A DNA stretch of 64,000 nt from contig JAIDSL010000101.1 of assembly GCA_029061255.1 (NCBI GenBank), positions 1 through 64,000 on the forward strand. Reading direction: 5' to 3'. Under the pieces are notes generated by a model. That model had not been told where the DNA came from, made no database searches, and saw only the letters and a program-made list of their open reading frames with translations. This DNA is from Muribaculaceae bacterium (GTDB lineage: Bacteria > Bacteroidota > Bacteroidia > Bacteroidales > Muribaculaceae). The position numbers were made by a program, and so were the translations under genes. The first letter of the stretch is position 1. Each line of letters starts with the position of its first letter. Below, piece after piece: positions 35,098 to 42,754 of this stretch.

Positions 35098-35143
35098 TCA
35101 TGATATATCATGATAAATCATGATCCATCATGATTTATCATGA
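35098..35143 (+). repeat. Five TCATGA palindromes at exact 10-bp period
   Basis: TCATGA at 35098, 35108, 35118, 35128 and 35138. The 10-bp spacing places all copies on roughly the same face of the helix. The fifth contains the ATG start (35140) of the DAHP synthase gene. The ATGs of the first three open seven-codon ORFs that end at the TGA of a later copy. Confidence 0.93.
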
Positions 35144-36240
35144 AAACTACACAACCCCACATATTCAAAACCCCACAACTAAATATGACAGATATAAAGC
35201 CCCTATTCGACGAGGCCTCCATAATGAAGGAGCCGATAATAATTGCCGGACCCTGCTCGGCTGAAAGTGAGCAGCAAGTGCTCGAAACAGCCAAAGAATT
35301 GGCCGCCGGAGGCGTGAAGATTTTCCGCGCCGGAATCTGGAAGCCACGCACCATGCCCGGCTGCTTTGAGGGCGTCGGCGTTGCCGGCCTCCCTTGGCTT
35401 AGAAAGGTAAAAGATGAGACCGGAATGAAAGTGGGCACTGAGGTGGCAAGCAAAAACCATGTGATCAGCGCCATTGCAGCAGGAGTTGACATAATATGGA
35501 TTGGGGCCCGCACTTCCGCAAGCCCATTCGCCATGCAGGAGATAGCTGACGCTCTTCAAGAACTTGGTGCAGATATCCCGGTGCTTATCAAAAATCCGGT
35601 CAATCCTGATCTTGACCTTTGGATTGGAGCTGTGACAAGAATCTATAATGCCGGTATCCGCAGGATTGGCGTAATCCATCGCGGCTTCAGCAGCTATGGC
35701 AAGCATATCTACCGCAATCAGCCGATGTGGGCACTCCCCTTCGAGTTTGCCCGCAGATTTCCTAATATACCCGTATTCTGCGATCCAAGCCATATCAGCG
35801 GCGCGCACGACCTCGTGGCTCCACTGAGCCGACACGCACTCGACATGGGCTTCGACGGATTGATGATAGAGAGCCACTGCAACCCTGCGTGCGCTCTCAG
35901 CGACGCCAAGCAGCAACTGCTCCCATCAGAGCTCGTAGCTCTCGTCAAGGAGCTAAAGGTAAGGGAAAAACCGACCGGAACCCCTGAACTTGACGCATTG
36001 AGAAGCGAAATCGACCAGATCGACCATGAGCTGCTTGAGCTTCTTGCCAAGAGAATGGGAGTGTCGAAGAAAATAGGGGAATACAAGAAAGCCCACAATA
36101 TGATGGTGGTGCAGCTCGGACGGCATGACACAATCATGAAGCAGCGCACCGAGACGGGAGAAAAGCTTGGACTTCCAAAGGAATTCACCGGCAAGATCAT
36201 GAGCGCAATCCATGAGGAAAGCGTAAGGAGACAGCTCTGA
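35140..36240 (+). CDS. Bifunctional DAHP synthase / chorismate mutase
   Basis: First enzyme of the shikimate pathway joined to chorismate mutase. Residues about 20-265 are a type I-beta DAHP synthase: IIAGPCSAESEQQVLETA near 29, FRAGIWKPRTMPGCF near 64, IGARTSASPFAMQ near 124, FCDPSHISGAH near 211 and MIESHCNPACALSDAKQQ near 247. Residues about 280-366 are an AroQ-type mutase: LDALRSEIDQIDHELLELLA, RMGVSKKIGEYK. ATG at 35140 gives 366 residues; an ATG at 35185 is a possible internal start. With prephenate dehydratase next door it commits carbon to phenylalanine. The start codon is embedded in the TCATGA repeat. Confidence 0.92.
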   Translation: MKTTQPHIFKTPQLNMTDIKPLFDEASIMKEPIIIAGPCSAESEQQVLETAKELAAGGVKIFRAGIWKPRTMPGCFEGVGVAGLPWLRKVKDETGMKVGTEVASKNHVISAIAAGVDIIWIGARTSASPFAMQEIADALQELGADIPVLIKNPVNPDLDLWIGAVTRIYNAGIRRIGVIHRGFSSYGKHIYRNQPMWALPFEFARRFPNIPVFCDPSHISGAHDLVAPLSRHALDMGFDGLMIESHCNPACALSDAKQQLLPSELVALVKELKVREKPTGTPELDALRSEIDQIDHELLELLAKRMGVSKKIGEYKKAHNMMVVQLGRHDTIMKQRTETGEKLGLPKEFTGKIMSAIHEESVRRQL

Positions 36241-36244
36241 TTCT

Positions 36245-36330
36245 TAATGCATAATGCATTGTATTAATGCATAATGCATAATTCATAATGCATAATTGGC
36301 TTTGCTTTCACTAAAGCAGCTCATATTGCC
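36245..36330 (+). repeat. Heptamer array with GCTTTGCTTTC/CTAAAGCAG tail
   Basis: Several CATAATG/CATAATT units, then the tail GGCTTTGCTTTCACTAAAGC, related to those at 1350 and 40615. Begins five bases after the DAHP synthase stop. Confidence 0.85.
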
Positions 36331-36377
36331 AAATAGATTTGATTCTATGAAGATTCCATAATATTTTTTACTCATCT

Positions 36378-36414
36378 TATAATTATGCATTATGCATTAT
36401 GCATTATGCATTAC
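36378..36414 (-). repeat. Heptamer array, pure CATTATG units, inverted
   Basis: Four CATTATG-type units just upstream of the OPT transporter. Contains ATGs in all three frames, one of which (36392) is in frame with the transporter. Confidence 0.85.
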
Positions 36415-36424
36415 AACTAAGCTT

Positions 36425-38389
36425 ATGAAAGAAACTGAAGAAAACCTAACCACCGGCACCGGTCTGCCCGAGAATGCATTCCGCGAACTGGCAGCCGACG
36501 AGCAGTTTACGCCGGTGATGCACCCTGCCCACGACCAGAAGGAAGCGACTCCCTACTCCGTGGGAATCGGTCTGCTTATGGCTGTGATATTCTCAGCTGC
36601 TGCCGCTTACCTTGGCCTTAAGGTAGGACAGGTGTTTGAAGCCGCAATTCCTATTGCCATAATTGCAGTTGGCTTATCAAACGCACTTGGCAAGAAAAAC
36701 GCTCTCGGACAGAACGTAATCATACAGTCGATCGGTGCTTGCTCAGGTGTGATTGTGGCAGGTGCCATCTTCACTCTCCCCGCTCTCTTTATACTCCAGG
36801 CTAAGTATCCTGAGATCACTGTTCAATTCTATCAGATATTCCTCAGCTCGCTGCTTGGAGGCATACTTGGAATACTCTTCTTCATTCCCTTCCGTAAGTA
36901 TTTCGTGAAGGATATGCACGGCAAGTATCCTTTCCCGGAAGCTACCGCGACAACACAGGTGCTTATATCAAGCCAGCAGGCGAACAGCGAGGAAGGTGGG
37001 CAGGCAAAGACACTTATCATCGCATCACTTATAGGTGGCATCTACGACTATATCGTGGCTACATTCGGATGGTGGGCAGAGACTGTGACCTCGGTAGCTT
37101 CTTCAGCAGGACACACATTGATGGAGAAGACCAAACTCGTGCTCAGCTGCAACACCGGCGCAGCCCTGCTCGGCCTCGGCTACATCGTCGGGCTCAAGTA
37201 TGCCTTCGTGATTTTTGCAGGTTCGATCTTTGTATGGTGGATAATCATACCATTGATGGGTACTTACGGCTCGCCTGAGTTCCAGGCTATGGATCCCCAG
37301 GATATTTTCAGCGGCTATGCCCGAATGATTGGTATCGGCGGTATCGCCATGGCGGGCGTGATCGGTATCATCAAGTCTTGGGGCATCATTACGCAGGCTG
37401 TTGGGCTTGCAAGCCGTGAGCTTAAGGGTAAGTCATCTGCAGTGAAGGAAGTTCGTTGGCAGACGGATATCTCCATGAAGCATATCGTGCTTTTCATCGC
37501 CCTTGCACTCATAGCCGTATTGCTTTTCTTCTGGTTTGGAGTGATCCATACGTTCTGGCAGGCCATCATCGCCTTCGCAGTCGTAGTCATCATCGCTTTC
37601 CTCTTCACCACTGTAGCAGCCAATGCTATCGCGATTGTCGGCAGCAATCCGGTGTCGGGTATGACTCTTATGACACTTATCATAGCATCAGCCATCTTCG
37701 TTGCCATTGGTCTTAACGGCACGAGCGGCATCGTGGCTTCGATGGTGATCGGCGGCGTAGTCTGCACTGCACTCTCTATGGCAGGTGGGTTTGTGACCGA
37801 CCTTAAGATTGGCTACTGGCTTGGCTCTACTCCCAAGAAGCAGGAAAGCTGGAAATTCCTCGGCACCCTCGTATCGGCTGCCACTGTAGGCGGTGTGATC
37901 ATGGTGCTCAATCAAGTGTATGGCTTCACAGGCGAAAATGCTCTTGTGGCTCCGCAGGCAAACGCCATGGCAAAGGTGATCGAGCCTCTTATGATGGGTG
38001 GAGACACCCCATGGATTCTTTATATGGTAGGAGCTATCCTTGCGTGCATCCTCAATTGGCTTGGCGTTCCTGCACTCGCCTTCTGCCTCGGCATGTTTAT
38101 ACCTCTTTCCCTTAATACCCCAATGCTCGTGGGCGGCGCGATCGCATATTATGTAAGCAACTCATCGAAAGACCAGAAGGTGAACGACGCACGTCGCGAC
38201 CGCGGCACTCTCCTATCATCGGGTCTTATCGCCGGCGGAGCACTCTTCGGAGTGTTTGCTGCCATCACCCGCTTCTGCGGCTTCGAATATGAGAATCCCC
38301 TCGGCATGGAGACAACCCAGATCCTCGGCTGCGTAGCCTACGCCGCCCTCATCTGCTACCTCATCTGGGATTCGCGTCGCGCGAAATAA
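36425..38389 (+). CDS. OPT family oligopeptide transporter
   Basis: Large inner-membrane transporter of the OPT group (bacterial members carry di/tripeptides or metal chelates, usually proton-driven). Start placed at ATG 36425. The in-frame ATG at 36392 lies in the heptamer repeat and would add an 11-residue tail with no counterpart in the protein's natural start (MKETEENLTTG). About 14-16 hydrophobic segments. Typical OPT motifs: TPYSVGIGLLMAVIFSAAAA near 40, NALGQNVIIQSIGACSGV near 98, PFPEATATTQVL near 169, and NPVSGMTLMTLI near 415. The strong inverted-repeat terminator at 38403 follows. Substrate unknown. Confidence 0.88.
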   Translation: MKETEENLTTGTGLPENAFRELAADEQFTPVMHPAHDQKEATPYSVGIGLLMAVIFSAAAAYLGLKVGQVFEAAIPIAIIAVGLSNALGKKNALGQNVIIQSIGACSGVIVAGAIFTLPALFILQAKYPEITVQFYQIFLSSLLGGILGILFFIPFRKYFVKDMHGKYPFPEATATTQVLISSQQANSEEGGQAKTLIIASLIGGIYDYIVATFGWWAETVTSVASSAGHTLMEKTKLVLSCNTGAALLGLGYIVGLKYAFVIFAGSIFVWWIIIPLMGTYGSPEFQAMDPQDIFSGYARMIGIGGIAMAGVIGIIKSWGIITQAVGLASRELKGKSSAVKEVRWQTDISMKHIVLFIALALIAVLLFFWFGVIHTFWQAIIAFAVVVIIAFLFTTVAANAIAIVGSNPVSGMTLMTLIIASAIFVAIGLNGTSGIVASMVIGGVVCTALSMAGGFVTDLKIGYWLGSTPKKQESWKFLGTLVSAATVGGVIMVLNQVYGFTGENALVAPQANAMAKVIEPLMMGGDTPWILYMVGAILACILNWLGVPALAFCLGMFIPLSLNTPMLVGGAIAYYVSNSSKDQKVNDARRDRGTLLSSGLIAGGALFGVFAAITRFCGFEYENPLGMETTQILGCVAYAALICYLIWDSRRAK

Positions 38390-38402
38390 AAGAAATCCAT
38401 AT

Positions 38403-38500
38403 ATCCTCTTGTAGGGACGCACGGCTCGTGCGTCCTTTTTTTTTTGCTGATTGTTATCACACGTCACGGACGCACGAGCCGTGCGTCCCTACAAGAGGAT
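38403..38500. terminator. 33-bp perfect inverted repeat, terminator-like, built of two palindromes
   Basis: Left arm 38403-38435 and right arm 38468-38500 are exact reverse complements. Each contains the GGACGCACG-n3-CGTGCGTCC palindrome, so each can also fold alone. A run of ten T (38436-38445) follows the left arm, making that arm an intrinsic terminator for the OPT gene (14 bp after its stop). Confidence 0.85.
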
Positions 38501-38631
38501 GGTGTTGCTTTTTTAATAATATCGTGTTGCTTTTTTAATATTTATGCAACACATCACTGGCTCTATCCGTGTTATAATGACAAAGAAAAACACACAATAC
38601 ACTGAAAAACACACTTAACACCTTACCCACT

Positions 38632-39435
38632 ATGAAAACACGTCTTAACTATCTCATCGCAGCCTCTTGCTTAGGCCTCTTTGCACTTTCAGCAGATGCT
38701 CTCAGCAGCAAAAGTGATCTTCCCGTAATGGATCAGGAAATAGAAGTGGCCGGATTGACTCAGAATGATTCCATCCTTCCAGAAGTAAAGCCATACTACA
38801 CTTTCTCATCAGCAGCAGGCGCCATTGAATTCATGATGAATTCAGAGAACAGCGAGGAGTACGCCCGCGGAATTCTTCCCCAGATGGCAAATGAAGAACT
38901 CAGCTATGTTGAGAAACTCATCAACAGCGACCATGACGGATTCGTAGTGGTAGACAAGAGCCGAATGAAAGTAATAAAGTTCAACCGCTTCGGAGTAGAA
39001 CAGGAATGTTTCGGGATGGCTTGCGCCAAAAACTACGGAACAAAACACACCACTGGCGATTCCCGCACCCCGGAAGGATTCTTCTCGGTGAAACAAATAC
39101 AAAACAGCACTGACTGGCACTATGTGGATGACAACGGGGTGGTCAGCGAAAAGACAGGGGAATTCGGACCCCGATTCATAAGATTGAATATTCCGGGTAT
39201 CACATGCATAGGGATTCACGGCACAGCTGCTCCCTGGAGCATCGGAGGACGCCGTAGCCACGGATGCATCCGCCTTACCAACGAAAACATAATGAAGATG
39301 GTAGATATGGTAGAACCGGGAATGCCGGTAATCATCACGCCCGGAAAAAAGGACATGGCAGTAAACGAAAGCGAAGGCTACAACATCCCTTCAATCTCCA
39401 CCACCATCAACATCACCCCACTCGCCATGAACTGA
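38632..39435 (+). CDS. L,D-transpeptidase (YkuD domain) family protein
   Basis: Exported peptidoglycan-modifying enzyme. Residues 1-23 are a signal peptide. The catalytic YkuD domain (about 100-250) has GDSRTPEGFFSVKQ near 143, H196 in GIHGTAAPWS and the active-site S209-H210-G-C212 in RRSHGCIRLTNENI. Active-site Cys212 and the two His give the standard H...SHGC triad. It would form 3-3 cross-links or attach proteins to peptidoglycan. The N-terminal 100 residues have no recognisable domain. Length 267. No clear -7 box was found upstream; the direct repeat TGTTGCTTTTTTAATA x2 (about 38503-38540) sits there. Confidence 0.9.
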   Translation: MKTRLNYLIAASCLGLFALSADALSSKSDLPVMDQEIEVAGLTQNDSILPEVKPYYTFSSAAGAIEFMMNSENSEEYARGILPQMANEELSYVEKLINSDHDGFVVVDKSRMKVIKFNRFGVEQECFGMACAKNYGTKHTTGDSRTPEGFFSVKQIQNSTDWHYVDDNGVVSEKTGEFGPRFIRLNIPGITCIGIHGTAAPWSIGGRRSHGCIRLTNENIMKMVDMVEPGMPVIITPGKKDMAVNESEGYNIPSISTTINITPLAMN

Positions 39436-39438
39436 CAT

Positions 39439-39483
39439 GGAAAGCAGGCTTTCCACTATGGAAGGGAGGCTTCCCAGCCTCCC
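39439..39483 (+). promoter_or_regulatory. Two adjacent GC-rich hairpins after the L,D-transpeptidase stop
   Basis: GGAAAGC-AG-GCTTTCC (39439-39454) and GGGAGGCT-TCCC-AGCCTCCC (39464-39483). Neither is followed by a T-tract. They may protect the 3' end or form part of a terminator region. Confidence 0.5.
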
Positions 39484-39511
39484 ACCTGAGTCTGAACATA
39501 AGCACCCATAT

Positions 39512-39546
39512 AAGCGTTGATAATGTAAGTTTATCAACGCTTTTAA
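39512..39546 (+). terminator. Intrinsic terminator 5' of malate dehydrogenase
   Basis: AAGCGTTGATAA, loop TGTAAGT, TTATCAACGCTT, then TTT. Twelve perfect base pairs. It ends only 14 bp before the malate dehydrogenase ATG, so it either ends the L,D-transpeptidase message or lies in the mdh leader as an attenuator-like element. Confidence 0.75.
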
Positions 39547-39559
39547 TCTTATATAGAAT

Positions 39560-40558
39560 ATGAATTACCTATCGAATGACAAACTCGTCATCATCGGAGC
39601 TGCCGGCATGATCGGCAGCAACATGGCCCAGACAGCCATTATGAAAAAACTTACTCCAAACATCTGCCTCTACGACCCATACGGTCCCGGACTGGAAGGT
39701 GTGGCAGAAGAACTGAAGCAGTGTGGTTTTGAAGGACTTAACCTTACATACACCACTGATGTTGCTGAAGCTCTTAAGGATGCAAAATATATAGTGAACT
39801 CCGGAGGCGCTGCCCGCAAGGCAGGCATGACCCGCGAAGACCTTCTCAAAGGGAATGCTGAAATCGCTGAAGAATTCGGCAAGAATGTGAAGAAATATTG
39901 CCCCGATGTGAAGCATATCGTAGTGATTTTCAACCCTGCTGACATCACCGGCCTTATCACACTTCTCTACAGCGGGTTGAAGCCAAGTCAGGTTTCCACT
40001 CTCGCTGCCCTCGACAGCACACGCCTCCGCAACGAGCTCTCAAAGCAGCTCAACGTAGAGCCTGACAATATCGTCAACTGCCGCACTTATGGCGGACATG
40101 GCGAGCAGATGGCAGTTTTCGCATCTACAGCAAAGGTCAACGGCAAGCCGCTCGTAGACTTCATTGGTACCGAACCGCTTACACATGAGGCTTGGGAAGA
40201 CCTGAAGCAGAGAGTGATCCAAGGGGGAAAGAGAATTATAGAACTCCGCGGACGCAGCTCATTCCAGAGCCCGGCATATCTGTCGATCGAGATGATTGAG
40301 GCTGCAATGGGTGGCGCAATGTTCCGTTGGCCTGTCGGCACATATGTAAACAATGACCGTTTCAGTCATATCATGATGGCTATGGAGACGACCATCGACA
40401 AGGAAGGCGTGACAGTTCAGCCTATGACCGGCACACCGGAAGAAGAAAAGGAACTCGAGCAGAGCTACAAGCACCTCTGCGCACTCCGCGACGAAGTGAT
40501 CGAGCTGGGCATCATGCCTCCGATCGCTGACTGGAGCAAGATCAACCCGAACCTTTAA
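39560..40558 (+). CDS. mdh: Malate dehydrogenase
   Basis: NAD-dependent enzyme of the TCA/fumarate branch, interconverting malate and oxaloacetate. An N-terminal Rossmann fold starts LVIIGAAGMIGSNMAQTA near 9 and DPYGPG follows the second strand. VNSGGAARKAGMTREDLLKG near 78 and VIFNPADITG near 123 mark the cofactor and substrate loops. The catalytic His is in RTYGGHGEQMAVF near 177. Length 332 is typical for Bacteroides-type Mdh. In succinate-producing anaerobes it runs toward malate. It lies directly behind a strong hairpin. Confidence 0.93.
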   Translation: MNYLSNDKLVIIGAAGMIGSNMAQTAIMKKLTPNICLYDPYGPGLEGVAEELKQCGFEGLNLTYTTDVAEALKDAKYIVNSGGAARKAGMTREDLLKGNAEIAEEFGKNVKKYCPDVKHIVVIFNPADITGLITLLYSGLKPSQVSTLAALDSTRLRNELSKQLNVEPDNIVNCRTYGGHGEQMAVFASTAKVNGKPLVDFIGTEPLTHEAWEDLKQRVIQGGKRIIELRGRSSFQSPAYLSIEMIEAAMGGAMFRWPVGTYVNNDRFSHIMMAMETTIDKEGVTVQPMTGTPEEEKELEQSYKHLCALRDEVIELGIMPPIADWSKINPNL

Positions 40559-40561
40559 TAC

Positions 40562-40667
40562 AATGCATAATTCATAATGCATAATGCACAATGCATAATG
40601 CATAATGCATAATTGGCTACGCCCAAGCTAAAGCAAGTCATAATGCACAATGCATAATGCATAATTA
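40562..40667 (+). repeat. Heptamer arrays with GCTACGCCCAAGCTAAAGC tail between them
   Basis: Array (40562-40614), tail GGCTACGCCCAAGCTAAAGC (40615 on), then a second array (40639-40667) including CACAATG variants. Lies just after the mdh stop. Confidence 0.87.
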
Positions 40668-40674
40668 AAAGAAT

Positions 40675-40706
40675 GCTTAGAAATCGGCTTAAACCGATTT
40701 TTAAGC
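40675..40706 (+). terminator. Strong hairpin after malate dehydrogenase
   Basis: GCTTAGAAATCGG, loop CTTAAA, CCGATTTTTAAGC: a 13-bp stem with one G-U pair. TGTTTT follows a few bases later. Probable mdh terminator. The remainder up to 40847 holds CTTTAAGG-like motifs and a 9-bp repeat (AAACCTTTT x3, 40773-40799). Confidence 0.65.
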
Positions 40707-40772
40707 CTTCTGTTTTCCCATTTAAGGGCTAGGACTTTAAGGACCTTAAGGGCTTTAATCCACTATATGACT

Positions 40773-40804
40773 AAACCTTTTAAACCTTTTAAACCTTTTA
40801 AACG
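40773..40804 (+). repeat. 9-bp tandem repeat AAACCTTTT
   Basis: Three copies and a partial fourth (AAACG), about 45 bp ahead of the Gly/Pro-rich secreted protein gene. Confidence 0.8.
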
Positions 40805-40847
40805 TTTAACTTACAAAACACACATCCACTAAAAAACTTAAACTACT

Positions 40848-41405
40848 ATGAAAGCACACAGAATCTTCACCCTGATAGCAGCAGCTATCGTCGCAATAAG
40901 CACAATATCCGCACAAAATAGCGCTCCGGCTCCCGGCTCAGGGGGCGCATTCACTCCCAATAACGGCAACAGCGCACCCGCACCCGGTGCAGGAGGAGCA
41001 TTCACTCCAAACGTGCCGCAAGGTCCCGGTCCGGGCGCAGGTTTCGGACCAAACGTCCCGATGTGGGGCACAAGCAACTCCATGATGAATGGTGGCCCAT
41101 GGGGTCCCGGCTCTTTCTCCGGTCCTTATAACAACGGACCCGGTTACAACTACGGTCAATCTAAAGTGATAGCCGTCGGTTATGATGCACAAGGAGTTTG
41201 GGAAACTATCCCGATGGTTGTAAGCTGGGAATGGAATGGCTTCTACTATGACGTGACGGTAGAAAACGCATGGAATCCCTGGACCCAGATGTGGGAAGGG
41301 GGCAACCTCGACATCCCCGCATTCCAGACCGCCTACACCCTCCGCGGCGTCCCCTACTCCTGGTATGCCAACCTCTCCACCGGCACCTACTACTTCAACC
41401 TTTAG
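40848..41405 (+). CDS. Gly/Pro-rich small secreted protein of unknown function
   Basis: No family recognised. Signal peptide MKAHRIFTLIAAAIVAISTI with a cut near ISAQ (residue 24). Residues 25-70 are two and a half repeats of SAPAPG(S/A)GGAFTPN, then GPGPGAGFGPNVP. A further Gly/Pro/Asn-rich stretch follows to about 100. The last 80 residues are rich in Trp and Tyr (SWEWNGFYYDVTVENAWNPW) and look like a compact beta fold. It has its own terminator at 41512 and is preceded by 180 bp with small repeats. A disordered surface or cell-wall-associated protein is possible. Confidence 0.7.
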   Translation: MKAHRIFTLIAAAIVAISTISAQNSAPAPGSGGAFTPNNGNSAPAPGAGGAFTPNVPQGPGPGAGFGPNVPMWGTSNSMMNGGPWGPGSFSGPYNNGPGYNYGQSKVIAVGYDAQGVWETIPMVVSWEWNGFYYDVTVENAWNPWTQMWEGGNLDIPAFQTAYTLRGVPYSWYANLSTGTYYFNL

Positions 41406-41407
41406 CA

Positions 41408-41460
41408 TTAATGCATAATTCATAATGCATAATGCATAATTGTTAGTCACTGAAATTCTG
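41408..41460 (+). repeat. Heptamer array with GTTAGTC tail
   Basis: Four or more units just after the stop, then TTGTTAGTCACTGAAATTCTG-like tail, the same as at 13458. Confidence 0.85.
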
Positions 41461-41511
41461 ATGCTAAAACTTCTATGATAGTATACATTTATTAGACCAT
41501 TTACTCAATAT

Positions 41512-41541
41512 AAGACTCGGGAAAAATTCCGAGTCTTTTTT
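41512..41541 (+). terminator. Rho-independent terminator
   Basis: AAGACTCGG, loop GAAAAATT, CCGAGTCTT, then TTTT. Ends the Gly/Pro-rich protein transcript. Confidence 0.9.
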
Positions 41542-41547
41542 CTGGCC

Positions 41548-41582
41548 TAATTATGCATTATGAATTATGAATTATGAATTAA
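41548..41582 (-). repeat. Heptamer array, inverted orientation
   Basis: TAATTATGCATTATGAATT and more units, partner of the array at 41408, flanking the terminator between them. Immediately followed by the trpS -33 box. Confidence 0.82.
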
Positions 41583-41584
41583 TG

Positions 41585-41616
41585 TTTGCAAAAGTGCGGA
41601 TTTATCACTAAATTTG
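41585..41616 (+). promoter_or_regulatory. trpS promoter
   Basis: -33 TTTG (41585-41588), exact 20-bp gap, -7 TAAATTTG (41609-41616), 25 bp before the ATG. One of the best promoter matches in the window. Confidence 0.85.
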
Positions 41617-41641
41617 CATAAAAATCACAAAATCACGAAAT

Positions 41642-42754
41642 ATGGATTCAGAAAAGACTGCCCCCGTGGCTGACCAGAATAGCAATCTCCGTCCCGACGG
41701 AAGCAAAAAAATTGTATTGAGCGGCATACGCTCCACCGGCAACCTCCATCTTGGTAATTACTATGGAGCGCTTCAGAAATTCGTGCGTATGCAGGATGAC
41801 TATGACAGCCGCTACTTCATCGCTGACCTACATGCCCTGACCACTAACCCCGACCCCAAGGCACTCCACGAAAGCGTGAAGCAGATTCTTGCTGAATACC
41901 TTGCTGCCGGTCTTGACCCTGACAAGAATATCCTTTACGTGCAGAGCGACATACCGGAAATATCCGAAATGTATCTGCTAATGAATATGCATGTTGGTAT
42001 CGGCGAACTGATGCGCACCGCTTCATTCAAAGACAAAGCCCGCAAAGTCCTCGGCATCACTTCTGAAGGAGATGAAATTGAAAAAGAAATCATCGGCAAC
42101 CAAAACAACAATGCCCGCGTAAATGCCGGACTCCTCACCTACCCCACCCTTATGGCCGTCGATATCCTCATCCACCATGCCGACTATGTCCCCGTAGGCA
42201 AAGACCAGGAACAGCACCTCGAACTTACTCGCCGCTTCGGCCGCCGTTTCAACTCTTTCTATGGCGTGGACTATTTCAAAGAGCCTGTCAACTTCAATTT
42301 CGGTGGCGAAGCCATCAAGGTGCCGGGGCTTGACGGCAGCGGCAAGATGGGTAAGACAGAGGCAAACTGCATCTACCTCATTGACGATGAGAAGACACTC
42401 CTCAAGAAAGTGATGAGAGATGTGACGGATGCCGGTCCCACAGAGCCGAACTCACCGGTATCACAGCCTGTGGAAAACCTCTTCACACTTATGGACCTCG
42501 TGAGCGGCAAAGACACCACCGACCATTTCCGCAAGGCATATGCCGACTGCAGCATCCGCTATGGCGACCTCAAGAAGCAGCTTGCCGAAGACATGCTCAA
42601 GGTGACACTGCCAATCCGCCAACGTATCCTCGACATCCGCGACAATGACGAATATCTATCAAAGATCGTGAAGCAAGGCGCAGAGCGAACACGAGAATAT
42701 GCTGCCAAGACACTCAAGGATGTACGTGAGATAATGGGAATACGAAAAATATGA
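41642..42754 (+). CDS. trpS: Tryptophan--tRNA ligase
   Basis: Class I synthetase charging tRNA-Trp. The HIGH-type signature is STGNLHLGNYYGAL near 32 and the KMSKS-type loop is GSGKMGKTEA near 232. YVPVGKDQEQHLELTRRF (near 182) is a conserved family stretch. At 370 residues it is somewhat longer than most bacterial TrpRS; the extra is mainly an N-terminal tail of about 20 residues (SEKTAPVADQNSNLRP). The stop overlaps the ATG of the zinc-binding protein gene by 4 bp (ATGA), so trpS and the metal transporter genes share a message. Confidence 0.95.
   Translation: MDSEKTAPVADQNSNLRPDGSKKIVLSGIRSTGNLHLGNYYGALQKFVRMQDDYDSRYFIADLHALTTNPDPKALHESVKQILAEYLAAGLDPDKNILYVQSDIPEISEMYLLMNMHVGIGELMRTASFKDKARKVLGITSEGDEIEKEIIGNQNNNARVNAGLLTYPTLMAVDILIHHADYVPVGKDQEQHLELTRRFGRRFNSFYGVDYFKEPVNFNFGGEAIKVPGLDGSGKMGKTEANCIYLIDDEKTLLKKVMRDVTDAGPTEPNSPVSQPVENLFTLMDLVSGKDTTDHFRKAYADCSIRYGDLKKQLAEDMLKVTLPIRQRILDIRDNDEYLSKIVKQGAERTREYAAKTLKDVREIMGIRKI

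Noticed and set aside
35203-35916. 237-codon open frame opposite DAHP synthase
   Set aside because: Antisense shadow of a conserved enzyme gene.
36392-36424. Longer OPT transporter starting at ATG 36392
   Set aside because: The extra 11 residues are encoded by the heptamer repeat; the ATG at 36425 gives a normal start.
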